Assembly (NCBI GenBank): GCA_900541855.1
Contig: UQLD01000011.1
Coordinates: 10,179-74,178, forward strand
DNA: 64,000 nt
Reading direction: 5' to 3'
DNA from: an uncultured Collinsella sp.
GTDB taxonomy: Bacteria; Actinomycetota; Coriobacteriia; Coriobacteriales; Coriobacteriaceae
The notes under the pieces were generated by a model. That model was not told the DNA's origin. It made no database searches and saw only the letters and a list, made by a program, of their open reading frames with translations. Below are positions 28,355 to 35,658 of this stretch, in pieces. A program made the position numbers and the translations under genes. Within the stretch, counting starts at the first letter, position 1, and every line of letters starts with the position of its first letter.

Positions 28355-28651
28355 ATGGCATATTACTGGCCCCAGTACGGCATCGCCATCGAAGTCGACG
28401 ACGATCCCCATCTCCTGCCTTTCGACGAAGAGGCATTCCCCGATACGACGGTCTACCACGTTACCACCGATGTGATCTGCGACCCCGAGTCGTTCTCGGC
28501 GCTCGCCCACCGCATCGCGCATATCCACGACATCGAGCTCCCTCCCGACTTCGACGAGCTTGTCTACTCACGCCGCCTGATGCTTCACATGCTCTTTGGA
28601 GCGAACCCGTCCACCTTTGCGCGCATCTATACCGCCAAGGATGCCGCATGA
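28355..28651 (+). CDS. Hypothetical 98-residue protein, first gene of surface operon
   Basis: Acidic soluble protein without signal peptide or membrane segment. Visible features are an N-terminal AYYWPQYGIAIEVDDDPHLL and the central DVICDPESFSALAHRIAHIH. I do not recognise the family. Strong GGGAGG Shine-Dalgarno; it ends with ATGA overlap into the next gene, so both are translated together. Its role in an otherwise exported-protein operon is unknown. Confidence 0.7.
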   Translation: MAYYWPQYGIAIEVDDDPHLLPFDEEAFPDTTVYHVTTDVICDPESFSALAHRIAHIHDIELPPDFDELVYSRRLMLHMLFGANPSTFARIYTAKDAA

Positions 28652-29157
28652 GCGCGAAGAAGCCACCCCACTTTGCAGGCCTGGGTCGTCGCAAGAAGCT
28701 CATCGTTGCCTGCTTGGCCATCGTCTGTGCCCTTGTCGCCGTAGGACTATACGCTTGGCAGTCGCAGCCCGTACCCGAGGCGGGCGCTTCGGTTACGACG
28801 GCCGAGGGCAAAACGCGTCAGGAAATCCAAGATGAGCTCGACGCCATAGTCCGCGACAACATGATGACGATTTCGGTCGCACCGGTCGCTCAGCTGCAGG
28901 AGGACGGCAAGCTGCGCGTCAACGTGCAAAACGTCCAAGACAATAAATTTCCCCAGCGATTCCGCGTCATCCAAAACGACGAGACCATGTACGAATCCGG
29001 TGTGGTCGAGACCGGCAAGACAATCGAAACGTGCCCCGCCGGCGACATCAAAGAAGGCGAGGCGTACATCGAGATCCAGGCACTCGATGCCAAGACCCTC
29101 GACAGCCACGGCAATCCGACACGTGTCAAGGTGCGGGTTGAGCAAGCCGAGAACTAG
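28648..29157 (+). CDS. Membrane-anchored extracellular protein
   Basis: A 169-residue protein: a basic N-terminus (GRRKKL), one hydrophobic segment at about 18-37 (LIVACLAIVCALVAVGLYAW), then an outside domain. The outer part has DELDAIVRDNMMTISVAPVA and short beta-like segments with alternating polar residues. It overlaps the preceding gene by ATGA. In WxL loci a membrane-anchored protein accompanies the secreted ones; it may hold a similar place here. Function unknown. Confidence 0.65.
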   Translation: MSAKKPPHFAGLGRRKKLIVACLAIVCALVAVGLYAWQSQPVPEAGASVTTAEGKTRQEIQDELDAIVRDNMMTISVAPVAQLQEDGKLRVNVQNVQDNKFPQRFRVIQNDETMYESGVVETGKTIETCPAGDIKEGEAYIEIQALDAKTLDSHGNPTRVKVRVEQAEN

Positions 29158-29247
29158 CTTTTCCGGCCGACGCGGCACCGCACGCAATTCACCAGCATTC
29201 GTCCAATCATCGCGGGGACGGCCCGCGGCGAATAGAAAGGAACGACC

Positions 29248-29847
29248 ATGGACATCACCAGGAACATGAACGGAGCCAGAGCGCTCGTCGTGGGCGCGGG
29301 GCTCGCGCTCGCGCTCGCAATGGGCGCCGCCCCGACGCCAGCTATGGCGGCCGGGCGCGTTGGAACCACGAAAGTAATGGTCAGGACCGAGATCGACAAC
29401 GTTGAGTTCAAAGTTCCGACGGTTATTCCCTTCGTCGCCAAGGCCGACGGCACGCTTCAGGGCCCCTCAGAAGACGCGACCACCATCGACAATCATTCGG
29501 CCTACGGCATCCATGTCACCAACATGAAGATCGACGCCATGAACACCTGGACCATTGCTGCCGACGCCAAAGCCGGAACCGCACAGAACTCCATCGACTT
29601 TAAGGTCGGCCCCGACGGCGCACTCCAGAACGCCAGCGCCGCAATGCAGGAGACGGGCCTCGATCTTTCCAAGAACGCAGCCTTCGACATGGGCTACCAG
29701 GGCATTGCCGGCGGCACGGACAAAATTAAGCTCAAGACAAGCGGAAACGTCGCCCGCGTCACGCGCGACATCTTCCGCGTAACCGGCGAAGGCGATCAGG
29801 TTGCAACGATCACCTGGACGGTCGAGCCCGGTGCGCACACGGCATAA
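29248..29847 (+). CDS. Secreted WxL-like surface protein
   Basis: A 199-residue exported protein with a signal peptide (hydrophobic 12-33, cleavage near AMAAG). The mature part looks beta-rich. Two Trp motifs, NTWTIAAD near residue 93 and ATITWTVEPG at the C-terminus, sit where WxL-domain proteins have their proximal and distal Trp-x-Leu motifs, though the third residue here is Ile/Val. SAYGIHVTNMKI also resembles that family. WxL proteins bind peptidoglycan non-covalently. ATG follows AAAGGA. The WxL relation is inference from motif position. Confidence 0.6.
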   Translation: MDITRNMNGARALVVGAGLALALAMGAAPTPAMAAGRVGTTKVMVRTEIDNVEFKVPTVIPFVAKADGTLQGPSEDATTIDNHSAYGIHVTNMKIDAMNTWTIAADAKAGTAQNSIDFKVGPDGALQNASAAMQETGLDLSKNAAFDMGYQGIAGGTDKIKLKTSGNVARVTRDIFRVTGEGDQVATITWTVEPGAHTA

Positions 29848-30112
29848 GGCCGTCGCCCTGGCCGCCGCCGTCAGCATCCTAGCGTTTGGGCCAGCCATGG
29901 CCTTTGCCCAGCAAGAACAGGCGCAGGCCGCCACGCAAGTGACGGTCGACCTCTCGGAGCTCGACCGCAGCGACCGCGAGGAACCGTTGGCGCAGACAGG
30001 CGACAAACGATGGCTCTTGGCAGCAGGCGCCGCAGCAGCAGGCGCGGGAACCGCCGGCCTCGGTCTGCACATCAAACACAGCCAGAAACAAAACATGAAC
30101 AGGCCGCACTAA
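29831..30112 (+). CDS. Small sortase-type surface protein with LAQTG motif
   Basis: About 93 residues from GTG 29831, overlapping the previous gene by 17 bases (TTG 29801 is an alternative start). It has a basic N-terminus and signal peptide (VALAAAVSILAFGPAMAFA), a short acidic mature part, then LAQTG, a hydrophobic stretch of about 20 residues (LLAAGAAAAGAGTAGLGL) and a basic tail, the order expected for a cell-wall sorting signal. LAQTG is a variant of LPxTG. Small LPxTG proteins are regular partners in WxL loci. Confidence 0.65.
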   Translation: MRTRHKAVALAAAVSILAFGPAMAFAQQEQAQAATQVTVDLSELDRSDREEPLAQTGDKRWLLAAGAAAAGAGTAGLGLHIKHSQKQNMNRPH

Positions 30113-30130
30113 ATTAGCTAAGGAGACCCC

Positions 30131-31561
30131 ATGGCATCGAAGAACCTTTTGCCCGTCGTCGCACTCTGCGGCGCGCTCGCAACCGGAACGCCTGTCGCCG
30201 CTTGGGCGACTCCTGTCATGGCAGACTCCTTACCAGCGGCCCTAAGCTCCGCACCAAATCCGTCGAGCGCCATTGCGTGCAAGCGTTTTTCGATCGCACA
30301 GGCCGCAATCTCAACCTCGGGATGCCTTCGTCGTAATACGGACGGCTCGATAGTCGTGGATATCAATCGTTCGAACAAGGCAAACGGCTCCCAGGCGGGG
30401 TGCGCCGTCTGCACGTGGCGCTCGGTTGCGCTCGATGCAGATGGCGATCCATGCAATTTAGAGCTGCGCATCGACATCGCTTCGGTCGATGACTCGGCGA
30501 ACGGAGCGAAGGTCGCCTTCGACGGTACGTTTTTTGAGAAAGGAGGCGGTATATGTCTGGGCTGCGCCGCCGCGAATGCAGACGACACGCAGCCCACCCT
30601 CTCATTCACGGCATCGTTGCGGCTGACCAAAGCCGGTACCGATGCCATCGCGGCGGGAGAAGCGTCTCTGCTGTTCTACGCCGTCAGTACCAAAGACACA
30701 GACGCTCATTTCGAGAAGCCAGCCGGATCACTCAGCCTTACACGAGGGATAGAGGCAGGCCCTATTGAAATCGATGCCCGCGCGCAAAGCAGGCAACGCA
30801 TTCTTGCCGACCCGGCGCTTCTCGAAATGGAGTGGAACGGATCCGGAGCCATCGGAATTCTCCCCTCCGCGTTTGACGCCAAGACGCTCCCCCCAAACGA
30901 CGAACCCATCAACGCAACCATACAAGAAGAGAGCGCGGACAAAGAAGCAGGTGCGGGCGACACGCCGTCGCCGACAAACAGCGTCCCAGCTTCTTTCGAA
31001 GCGCCGAATGAGCCCGCTGCCGATCCAAACGATCCCGAGTTCGCGGACAGTCTGGGGCTTGCTGATCCTCAAGAGATCGATGAAGGCAACTGCTGCGTGC
31101 TTGCCGCGCTCGACCACACAGAGGTCGTCGACGCTGCGAACATCGAAGTTGCCGCCGCCAATCAGCCCGTCCGCAAGTCAGCCATCATCGCATTTCCTGA
31201 ATCCATCGAAGTCGTCTTTTTGCCATCGGGCGAGGTCGTGGCCCCAACACTGCTCACCTTGTTGGGCGCCAAGAATACTCGAAACGAAATTAAAAAGGTC
31301 ACGGTTGTCGACCCTGCAACCACCGCCAAGCTGCGTTTATACGCCGTTGCTCCAGACGGAGGCAAGACCTTAGAATTCGATGGTGACACACTCCTAGCCT
31401 GGCGACGTCTGGACATTATGCAAGACGTCTCGTATCAGATCGAACTCGAAGGGTTTGATCGTGCCCGCGATGCCAATATCATTGCCGCGGCTATTGAATC
31501 CCCACAGCGGCTTATGACACTGCGCTTTGAATACTATCCCTATGTCCCGACAACCACCTGA
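30131..31561 (+). CDS. Large secreted hypothetical protein, last gene of surface operon
   Basis: A 476-residue exported protein with a signal peptide (cleavage near residue 25-32). The N-terminal domain holds Cys pairs in AGCAVCTW and GGICLGCAA. A low-complexity Asp/Glu/Pro/Ala linker (about 265-310) leads to a second domain with ESIEVVFLPSGEVVAP. The C-terminus YYPYVPTTT has no anchor. Strong AAGGAG; 18 bases after the LAQTG gene. Family not recognised. Likely an adhesin or matrix component held by its neighbours (inference). Confidence 0.65.
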   Translation: MASKNLLPVVALCGALATGTPVAAWATPVMADSLPAALSSAPNPSSAIACKRFSIAQAAISTSGCLRRNTDGSIVVDINRSNKANGSQAGCAVCTWRSVALDADGDPCNLELRIDIASVDDSANGAKVAFDGTFFEKGGGICLGCAAANADDTQPTLSFTASLRLTKAGTDAIAAGEASLLFYAVSTKDTDAHFEKPAGSLSLTRGIEAGPIEIDARAQSRQRILADPALLEMEWNGSGAIGILPSAFDAKTLPPNDEPINATIQEESADKEAGAGDTPSPTNSVPASFEAPNEPAADPNDPEFADSLGLADPQEIDEGNCCVLAALDHTEVVDAANIEVAAANQPVRKSAIIAFPESIEVVFLPSGEVVAPTLLTLLGAKNTRNEIKKVTVVDPATTAKLRLYAVAPDGGKTLEFDGDTLLAWRRLDIMQDVSYQIELEGFDRARDANIIAAAIESPQRLMTLRFEYYPYVPTTT

Positions 31562-31679
31562 GGCTTAAATGCTGCGCGTCGTTGCTAATGCCACTTATAT
31601 AACGTATTAGATGAGTCGCGATGTACCTCGCATTCCACTCTGCTACGATTGCCACGTTGGCATCAATACGGGAGGGCTC

Positions 31680-32396
31680 ATGCCGGGCTTGGGAACAATC
31701 ATCAACGTTGTGCTTTTGATTGCGGGCGGTCTTTTGGGATTAGCGGGCGGCCGCTTCATTACACCGCGCATCCAAGACACGCTCATGAAAGCATCGGGGC
31801 TGTGCGTCCTGTTTATCGGCCTTGGCGGCACCATGCAAAAGATGCTCCTTATCGATGGGAAGGCGCTGGCGACCACCGGTACCACCATGCTCATCGTCTC
31901 ATTTGCGGTCGGTTCGCTCATCGGCGAGGCCGTCAACTTGGAAGCCGCCATCGAGAACCTTGGCGAATGGCTCAAGCGCAAGACTGGCAGTGAGGGCGAT
32001 AACGAGTTCACCAACGCTTTTGTCCCGACTTCACTCACCGTGTGCATTGGCGCCATGGCCATTGTGGGATCGATCCAGGACGGCCTGCTCGGCGACTGGT
32101 CAACGCTTGCCCTCAAGGGCGCACTGGACTGCATCATCGTCTGCACCATGACGGCCTCGCTTGGCCGCGGCTGCATCTTCTCGGCCCTGCCCGTCGCCGT
32201 GTTCCAGGGGACGATCACGTTGTTTGCCGGCGCGCTCTCCCCCATCATGACCACAGCGGCCCTCAACAGCCTTTCGCTCGTAGGCTCCATGCTCATCTTC
32301 TGCGTCGGCGTCAACCTCATCCGTCCTCAGACCTTCCGTACGGCCAATATGCTTCCCTCCGTCGTCATCGCCGTCATCTACGCCCTCCTGTTCTAA
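31680..32396 (+). CDS. DUF554 family membrane protein
   Basis: A 238-residue protein with about seven hydrophobic segments, containing GTIINVVLLIAGGLLGLAGG at the N-terminus and AMAIVGSIQDGLLGD, both typical of DUF554 (YdfK). Predicted transporter-like; function unknown. ATG 31680 follows GGAGGG. The gene stands between the surface operon and the helicase operon, apparently unrelated to either. Confidence 0.85.
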   Translation: MPGLGTIINVVLLIAGGLLGLAGGRFITPRIQDTLMKASGLCVLFIGLGGTMQKMLLIDGKALATTGTTMLIVSFAVGSLIGEAVNLEAAIENLGEWLKRKTGSEGDNEFTNAFVPTSLTVCIGAMAIVGSIQDGLLGDWSTLALKGALDCIIVCTMTASLGRGCIFSALPVAVFQGTITLFAGALSPIMTTAALNSLSLVGSMLIFCVGVNLIRPQTFRTANMLPSVVIAVIYALLF

Positions 32397-32441
32397 ATCT
32401 ATCTACGCAGCAGTATCTCGAACACCTGTTTGATGCTGTGC

Positions 32442-32447
32442 TATGAT
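32442..32447 (+). promoter_or_regulatory. Possible -10 box of the TerB/ATPase/helicase operon
   Basis: TATGAT lies about 38 bases before the GTG start in a locally AT-richer stretch. No clear -35 box was seen. Confidence 0.35.
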
Positions 32448-32484
32448 ATGAGGTCACCGAAGCTGCGTTAGGAGAGGAGAAGCG

Positions 32485-34245
32485 GTGGCCGACCAGGACA
32501 TCAAAATGCTCATCGAGCGCATTATGGCCGAGGCTCGGACCCATCAGTCCGCCCGCTTCTCAAACGAAATCTACGCAGACGAGCCGATTCTCAAAACCGG
32601 CCGACAGATGCAGAATTTCCTCCCCGACCAGTACCGCAAAATGCGCGAGATATCGCGCTGGCAGGATGACCCCAAGGGCGGTGCGGGCCGCTGGCTTTCG
32701 GAAGCCGAGCTTTTTTACCGCCAGGGCCTGCTGATGGCCGACTTTGAGGACGACTGTCCCTACAACGGCACCTTTAAGTCGTACTTTCCCACCTACAACG
32801 CCATGAGCGACCGGCAGCTGCGCGGCTACTTTACCTGGCGTGCCCAAGTGCGCCGCGGAACCGTCGAGGAAACGTCTACGTCCTTTGCCTTCCTGTATCT
32901 CTATGAGCTGATCTGCGGCATCGGCGTTGATGACCCGCTCGATGGCTTTAGCAAGATCAAGGCCTTTTGGGATGCCTACCGTGCCTTCGAGCCCGGCATC
33001 GACCGGTTTGCACGCGTGTGGTTGCAGGACTACGCCGTGTTCCACGGGCTCGACCCCAAGCTGCTTCGCGACTCTAAAACCGTCATGTTCGATAACGCCC
33101 TTATCGAGCTGCGGCGCGCGGCTCGAGACCTTGTACCAGCACAGGCACCGTCCGGCCAGACCCCTAAGCGTCGCAAAACCTCCGAGCCCACGCTCCCCCT
33201 TCCGCCCGACGAGGCAGGCGAGGAGCGACTCATGACCGCTATAAACGCCCTCTCCACGTACAACCTGAATAACTCACGGCTCGACCGTTCCCACCATCGC
33301 GACCTGCGCCACGTGGCATGCGCCGTGTATGTCCGTATGGCGCGCTACTATGACACGCACCGAAAGACCGGCATCGTAGCGAGCTTGTTTGGGGAGGAGA
33401 CGGCCATGCCCTACACCATGTTTGCCTCGGCCGTATTCTTTGCGCCCGAGCGCCACGAGGACTGCGAATACCGCCTGGATCCTATCCATATCTACCGTTG
33501 CCAAAACGGCTTTTGGGAATGCATGCGTATCCACGGCAGCAGGCAAAAGAGCAGCAAACTCGGCGAAATGATGCGCGCCTGCGACCAACGCCTACGCCTG
33601 GCGCTGGACCCCGCCCACCCCCTAAAGGAGGAGAAGGTCCCCAAATATCTGACCAAGATCATCGATGACGAGATCGTGGCATGGCTTTCGTGGGATGCCG
33701 CGCACCAGCCCGTCAAGATCGATATCGATTTGAGTCAGCTGGGACACATTCGGAGCGCCGCCGCACAAACGCGTGAGGCGCTTTTGATCGATGAGGAGCG
33801 CGAGGACGATGTGCTCGCAGAGGTCGATACGGTGGACTCCGAGCAGCCGAAAGCCGAGCCCGCAGCAGACGCGTTTGTCGAGCCGGTCACGGCGGCCGCA
33901 GAGCAGGACGAGGCCGACGAGCCAACCATTTCCACCGAACAGTTTGGTGTCGTGGCGCCGCTTCTTGCGCCGACGCCCCCGCGCGCAGCGGCTGCGCCCA
34001 CTGACGCCGCGAGCGAACTCGCACCCGCCGCAACCGCGTATCTGCGCGCACTGCTCGAGCAGAACGCAGCGCAAGCGACATCGGCAGTGGCGCACTCGGG
34101 CCAGAGCGAGGACATGCTCGTCGATAGCATCAACGAGGCGCTCTTTGACCTGGTGGGTGACACCGTAATTGAATTTGGCGCGGCAGGACCGCAAATTATC
34201 GAGGACTACGAAGCAGACGTGAGAGGATACCTAGACTATGAGTGA
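32485..34245 (+). CDS. TerB-N / TerB-C domain-like protein
   Basis: A 586-residue cytosolic protein. The first half contains LFYRQGLLMADFEDD, GYFTWRAQVRRG and FLYLYELICGIG, a pattern I associate with the TerB-N domain. Residues 455-540 are a low-complexity Glu/Ala/Pro linker. The C-terminal 60 residues (INEALFDLVGDTVIEFG, IIEDYEADVRGYL) resemble TerB-C. These domains were named from tellurite-resistance-linked proteins and are predicted to act with ATPases and helicases. GTG start with GGAGAGGAGAAG upstream; the stop overlaps the ATPase start by 8 bases. The domain call is by eye. Confidence 0.6.
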   Translation: MADQDIKMLIERIMAEARTHQSARFSNEIYADEPILKTGRQMQNFLPDQYRKMREISRWQDDPKGGAGRWLSEAELFYRQGLLMADFEDDCPYNGTFKSYFPTYNAMSDRQLRGYFTWRAQVRRGTVEETSTSFAFLYLYELICGIGVDDPLDGFSKIKAFWDAYRAFEPGIDRFARVWLQDYAVFHGLDPKLLRDSKTVMFDNALIELRRAARDLVPAQAPSGQTPKRRKTSEPTLPLPPDEAGEERLMTAINALSTYNLNNSRLDRSHHRDLRHVACAVYVRMARYYDTHRKTGIVASLFGEETAMPYTMFASAVFFAPERHEDCEYRLDPIHIYRCQNGFWECMRIHGSRQKSSKLGEMMRACDQRLRLALDPAHPLKEEKVPKYLTKIIDDEIVAWLSWDAAHQPVKIDIDLSQLGHIRSAAAQTREALLIDEEREDDVLAEVDTVDSEQPKAEPAADAFVEPVTAAAEQDEADEPTISTEQFGVVAPLLAPTPPRAAAAPTDAASELAPAATAYLRALLEQNAAQATSAVAHSGQSEDMLVDSINEALFDLVGDTVIEFGAAGPQIIEDYEADVRGYLDYE

Positions 34246-35542
34246 TACCGCATCCGCAGCACCCCGCGTGCCCAAGCGCGTCGCCGCCGTCATTCTCAAC
34301 TCGCTCAAGGGCGGCGTGGTCCCGCGCATCGGCCTTCCCTACATCACCGTAGGGCGCGAGGTCGAAATCCGCGCCCTGCTCACCGACCTGAGTCTCATCG
34401 CCGACGGCGGCGCGAGCTTCCGCTTTCTGGTCGGTCGCTACGGAGCCGGCAAGAGCTTTTTGCTCCAGACCATCCGCACGCACGCCATGGGCGAGGGATT
34501 CGTCGTCGCCGATGCCGACCTGTCACCCGAGCGCCGCCTACAGGGCGGCCAGGGGCAGGGCCTTGCCACCTACCGCGAGCTCATCCGCAACATATCGACT
34601 AAAACGCGCCCCGAGGGCGGTGCGCTCAACCTAATCCTCGATCGCTGGGTCGCCTCGTGTGCCGATGCCGATGAGTCTGCCGTCAATGCCCAACTGGCCC
34701 CGCTCGAGGAAATGGTCCACGGCTTCGACTTCGCCCGTATGCTCCGCCGCTACCGCGCGGCCGTATCCGAGGGCGACGAAGAAGCTATGAGCCGCGTGAC
34801 CAAATGGATTCGCGGCGAGTACCGCACCAAGAGTGAGGCACGCGCCGAGCTGGGCTCCTCGACCATCATCAGCGATGACGACTGGTACGACTACGTTAAG
34901 CTCATTGCGCGCTTTTTGGTCTGCGGCGGCTACAAGGGCATGCTGGTGCTCATCGACGAGCTCGTGAATCTGTATAAGATTCCCAACGCCATCACGCGCC
35001 AATACAACTACGAGAAGATCCTAACCATGTACAACGACACGCTCCAGGGCAAGGCGCAGTACCTGGGCATGATCATGGGCGGCACGCCAACCTCCATCGA
35101 AGACCGGCGCCGCGGTGTGTTCTCCTACGAGGCCCTGCGCAGCCGACTCGCTCAGGGCCGCTTTGCGCGCGAGGACCTTAAGGACATGCTCGCGCCCATC
35201 ATCCGTCTGCAGCCACTCACCTACGAGGAGCTGCTGGTGCTCATCGAAAAACTCATGCAGATCCATGCCGGCTACTTTGGCTGGACGCCCACGCTTACCG
35301 AGAACGACTTGGTGGACTTCCTCAAGATTGAGTTTGGCCGCGTGGGAGCCGACACGCATCTGACGCCGCGTGAGGTCATTCGTGACTTTATCGAGCTGCT
35401 CGACATCCTATGCCAAAACCCCGACGCCAACGTGGCCGAGCTACTGCAAAGCGTCGGCGGCGACGCGCTGGCGCCGGCAACAGCAACAGGCGACACCGGC
35501 ACCGCAAGCGGCGACCGCAATTTCGCCGAATTCACCATCTAA
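34238..35542 (+). CDS. BrxD-like P-loop ATPase (DUF2791 type)
   Basis: A 434-residue ATPase. Walker A is GRYGAGKS near residue 66 and Walker B is MLVLIDELVNLYK near 240. It also has NYEKILTMYNDTLQG and LTYEELLVLIEKLMQIHAGYFG, followed by a C-terminal helical part and a Thr/Gly/Ala-rich tail. This is the layout of the ATP-binding proteins called BrxD in type 2 BREX loci. It overlaps the TerB-like gene and precedes the Lhr-like helicase, but PglX methylase, PglZ and BrxC/PglY are absent nearby, so this is not a BREX locus as such. Confidence 0.72.
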   Translation: MSDTASAAPRVPKRVAAVILNSLKGGVVPRIGLPYITVGREVEIRALLTDLSLIADGGASFRFLVGRYGAGKSFLLQTIRTHAMGEGFVVADADLSPERRLQGGQGQGLATYRELIRNISTKTRPEGGALNLILDRWVASCADADESAVNAQLAPLEEMVHGFDFARMLRRYRAAVSEGDEEAMSRVTKWIRGEYRTKSEARAELGSSTIISDDDWYDYVKLIARFLVCGGYKGMLVLIDELVNLYKIPNAITRQYNYEKILTMYNDTLQGKAQYLGMIMGGTPTSIEDRRRGVFSYEALRSRLAQGRFAREDLKDMLAPIIRLQPLTYEELLVLIEKLMQIHAGYFGWTPTLTENDLVDFLKIEFGRVGADTHLTPREVIRDFIELLDILCQNPDANVAELLQSVGGDALAPATATGDTGTASGDRNFAEFTI

Positions 35543-35575
35543 CCTGCCAAAAAGGGACAGGTTTATTTTGGCAGG
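35543..35575. repeat. Intra-operon palindrome with GGGACAGG loop
   Basis: CCTGCCAAAA / TTTTGGCAGG, 10-bp perfect arms, loop AGGGACAGGTTTA. It begins at the base after the ATPase stop codon, inside the operon, 83 bases before the helicase start. Possible terminator/attenuator or inserted palindromic repeat. Confidence 0.8.
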
Positions 35576-35658
35576 CTTTATCTGGGCAAACGTCGAGGCA
35601 GTAATGCAGCAAGCCACTGCCCACCGCGTTGAGAGATTCGTTTTTGAAAGGAGGCCCC

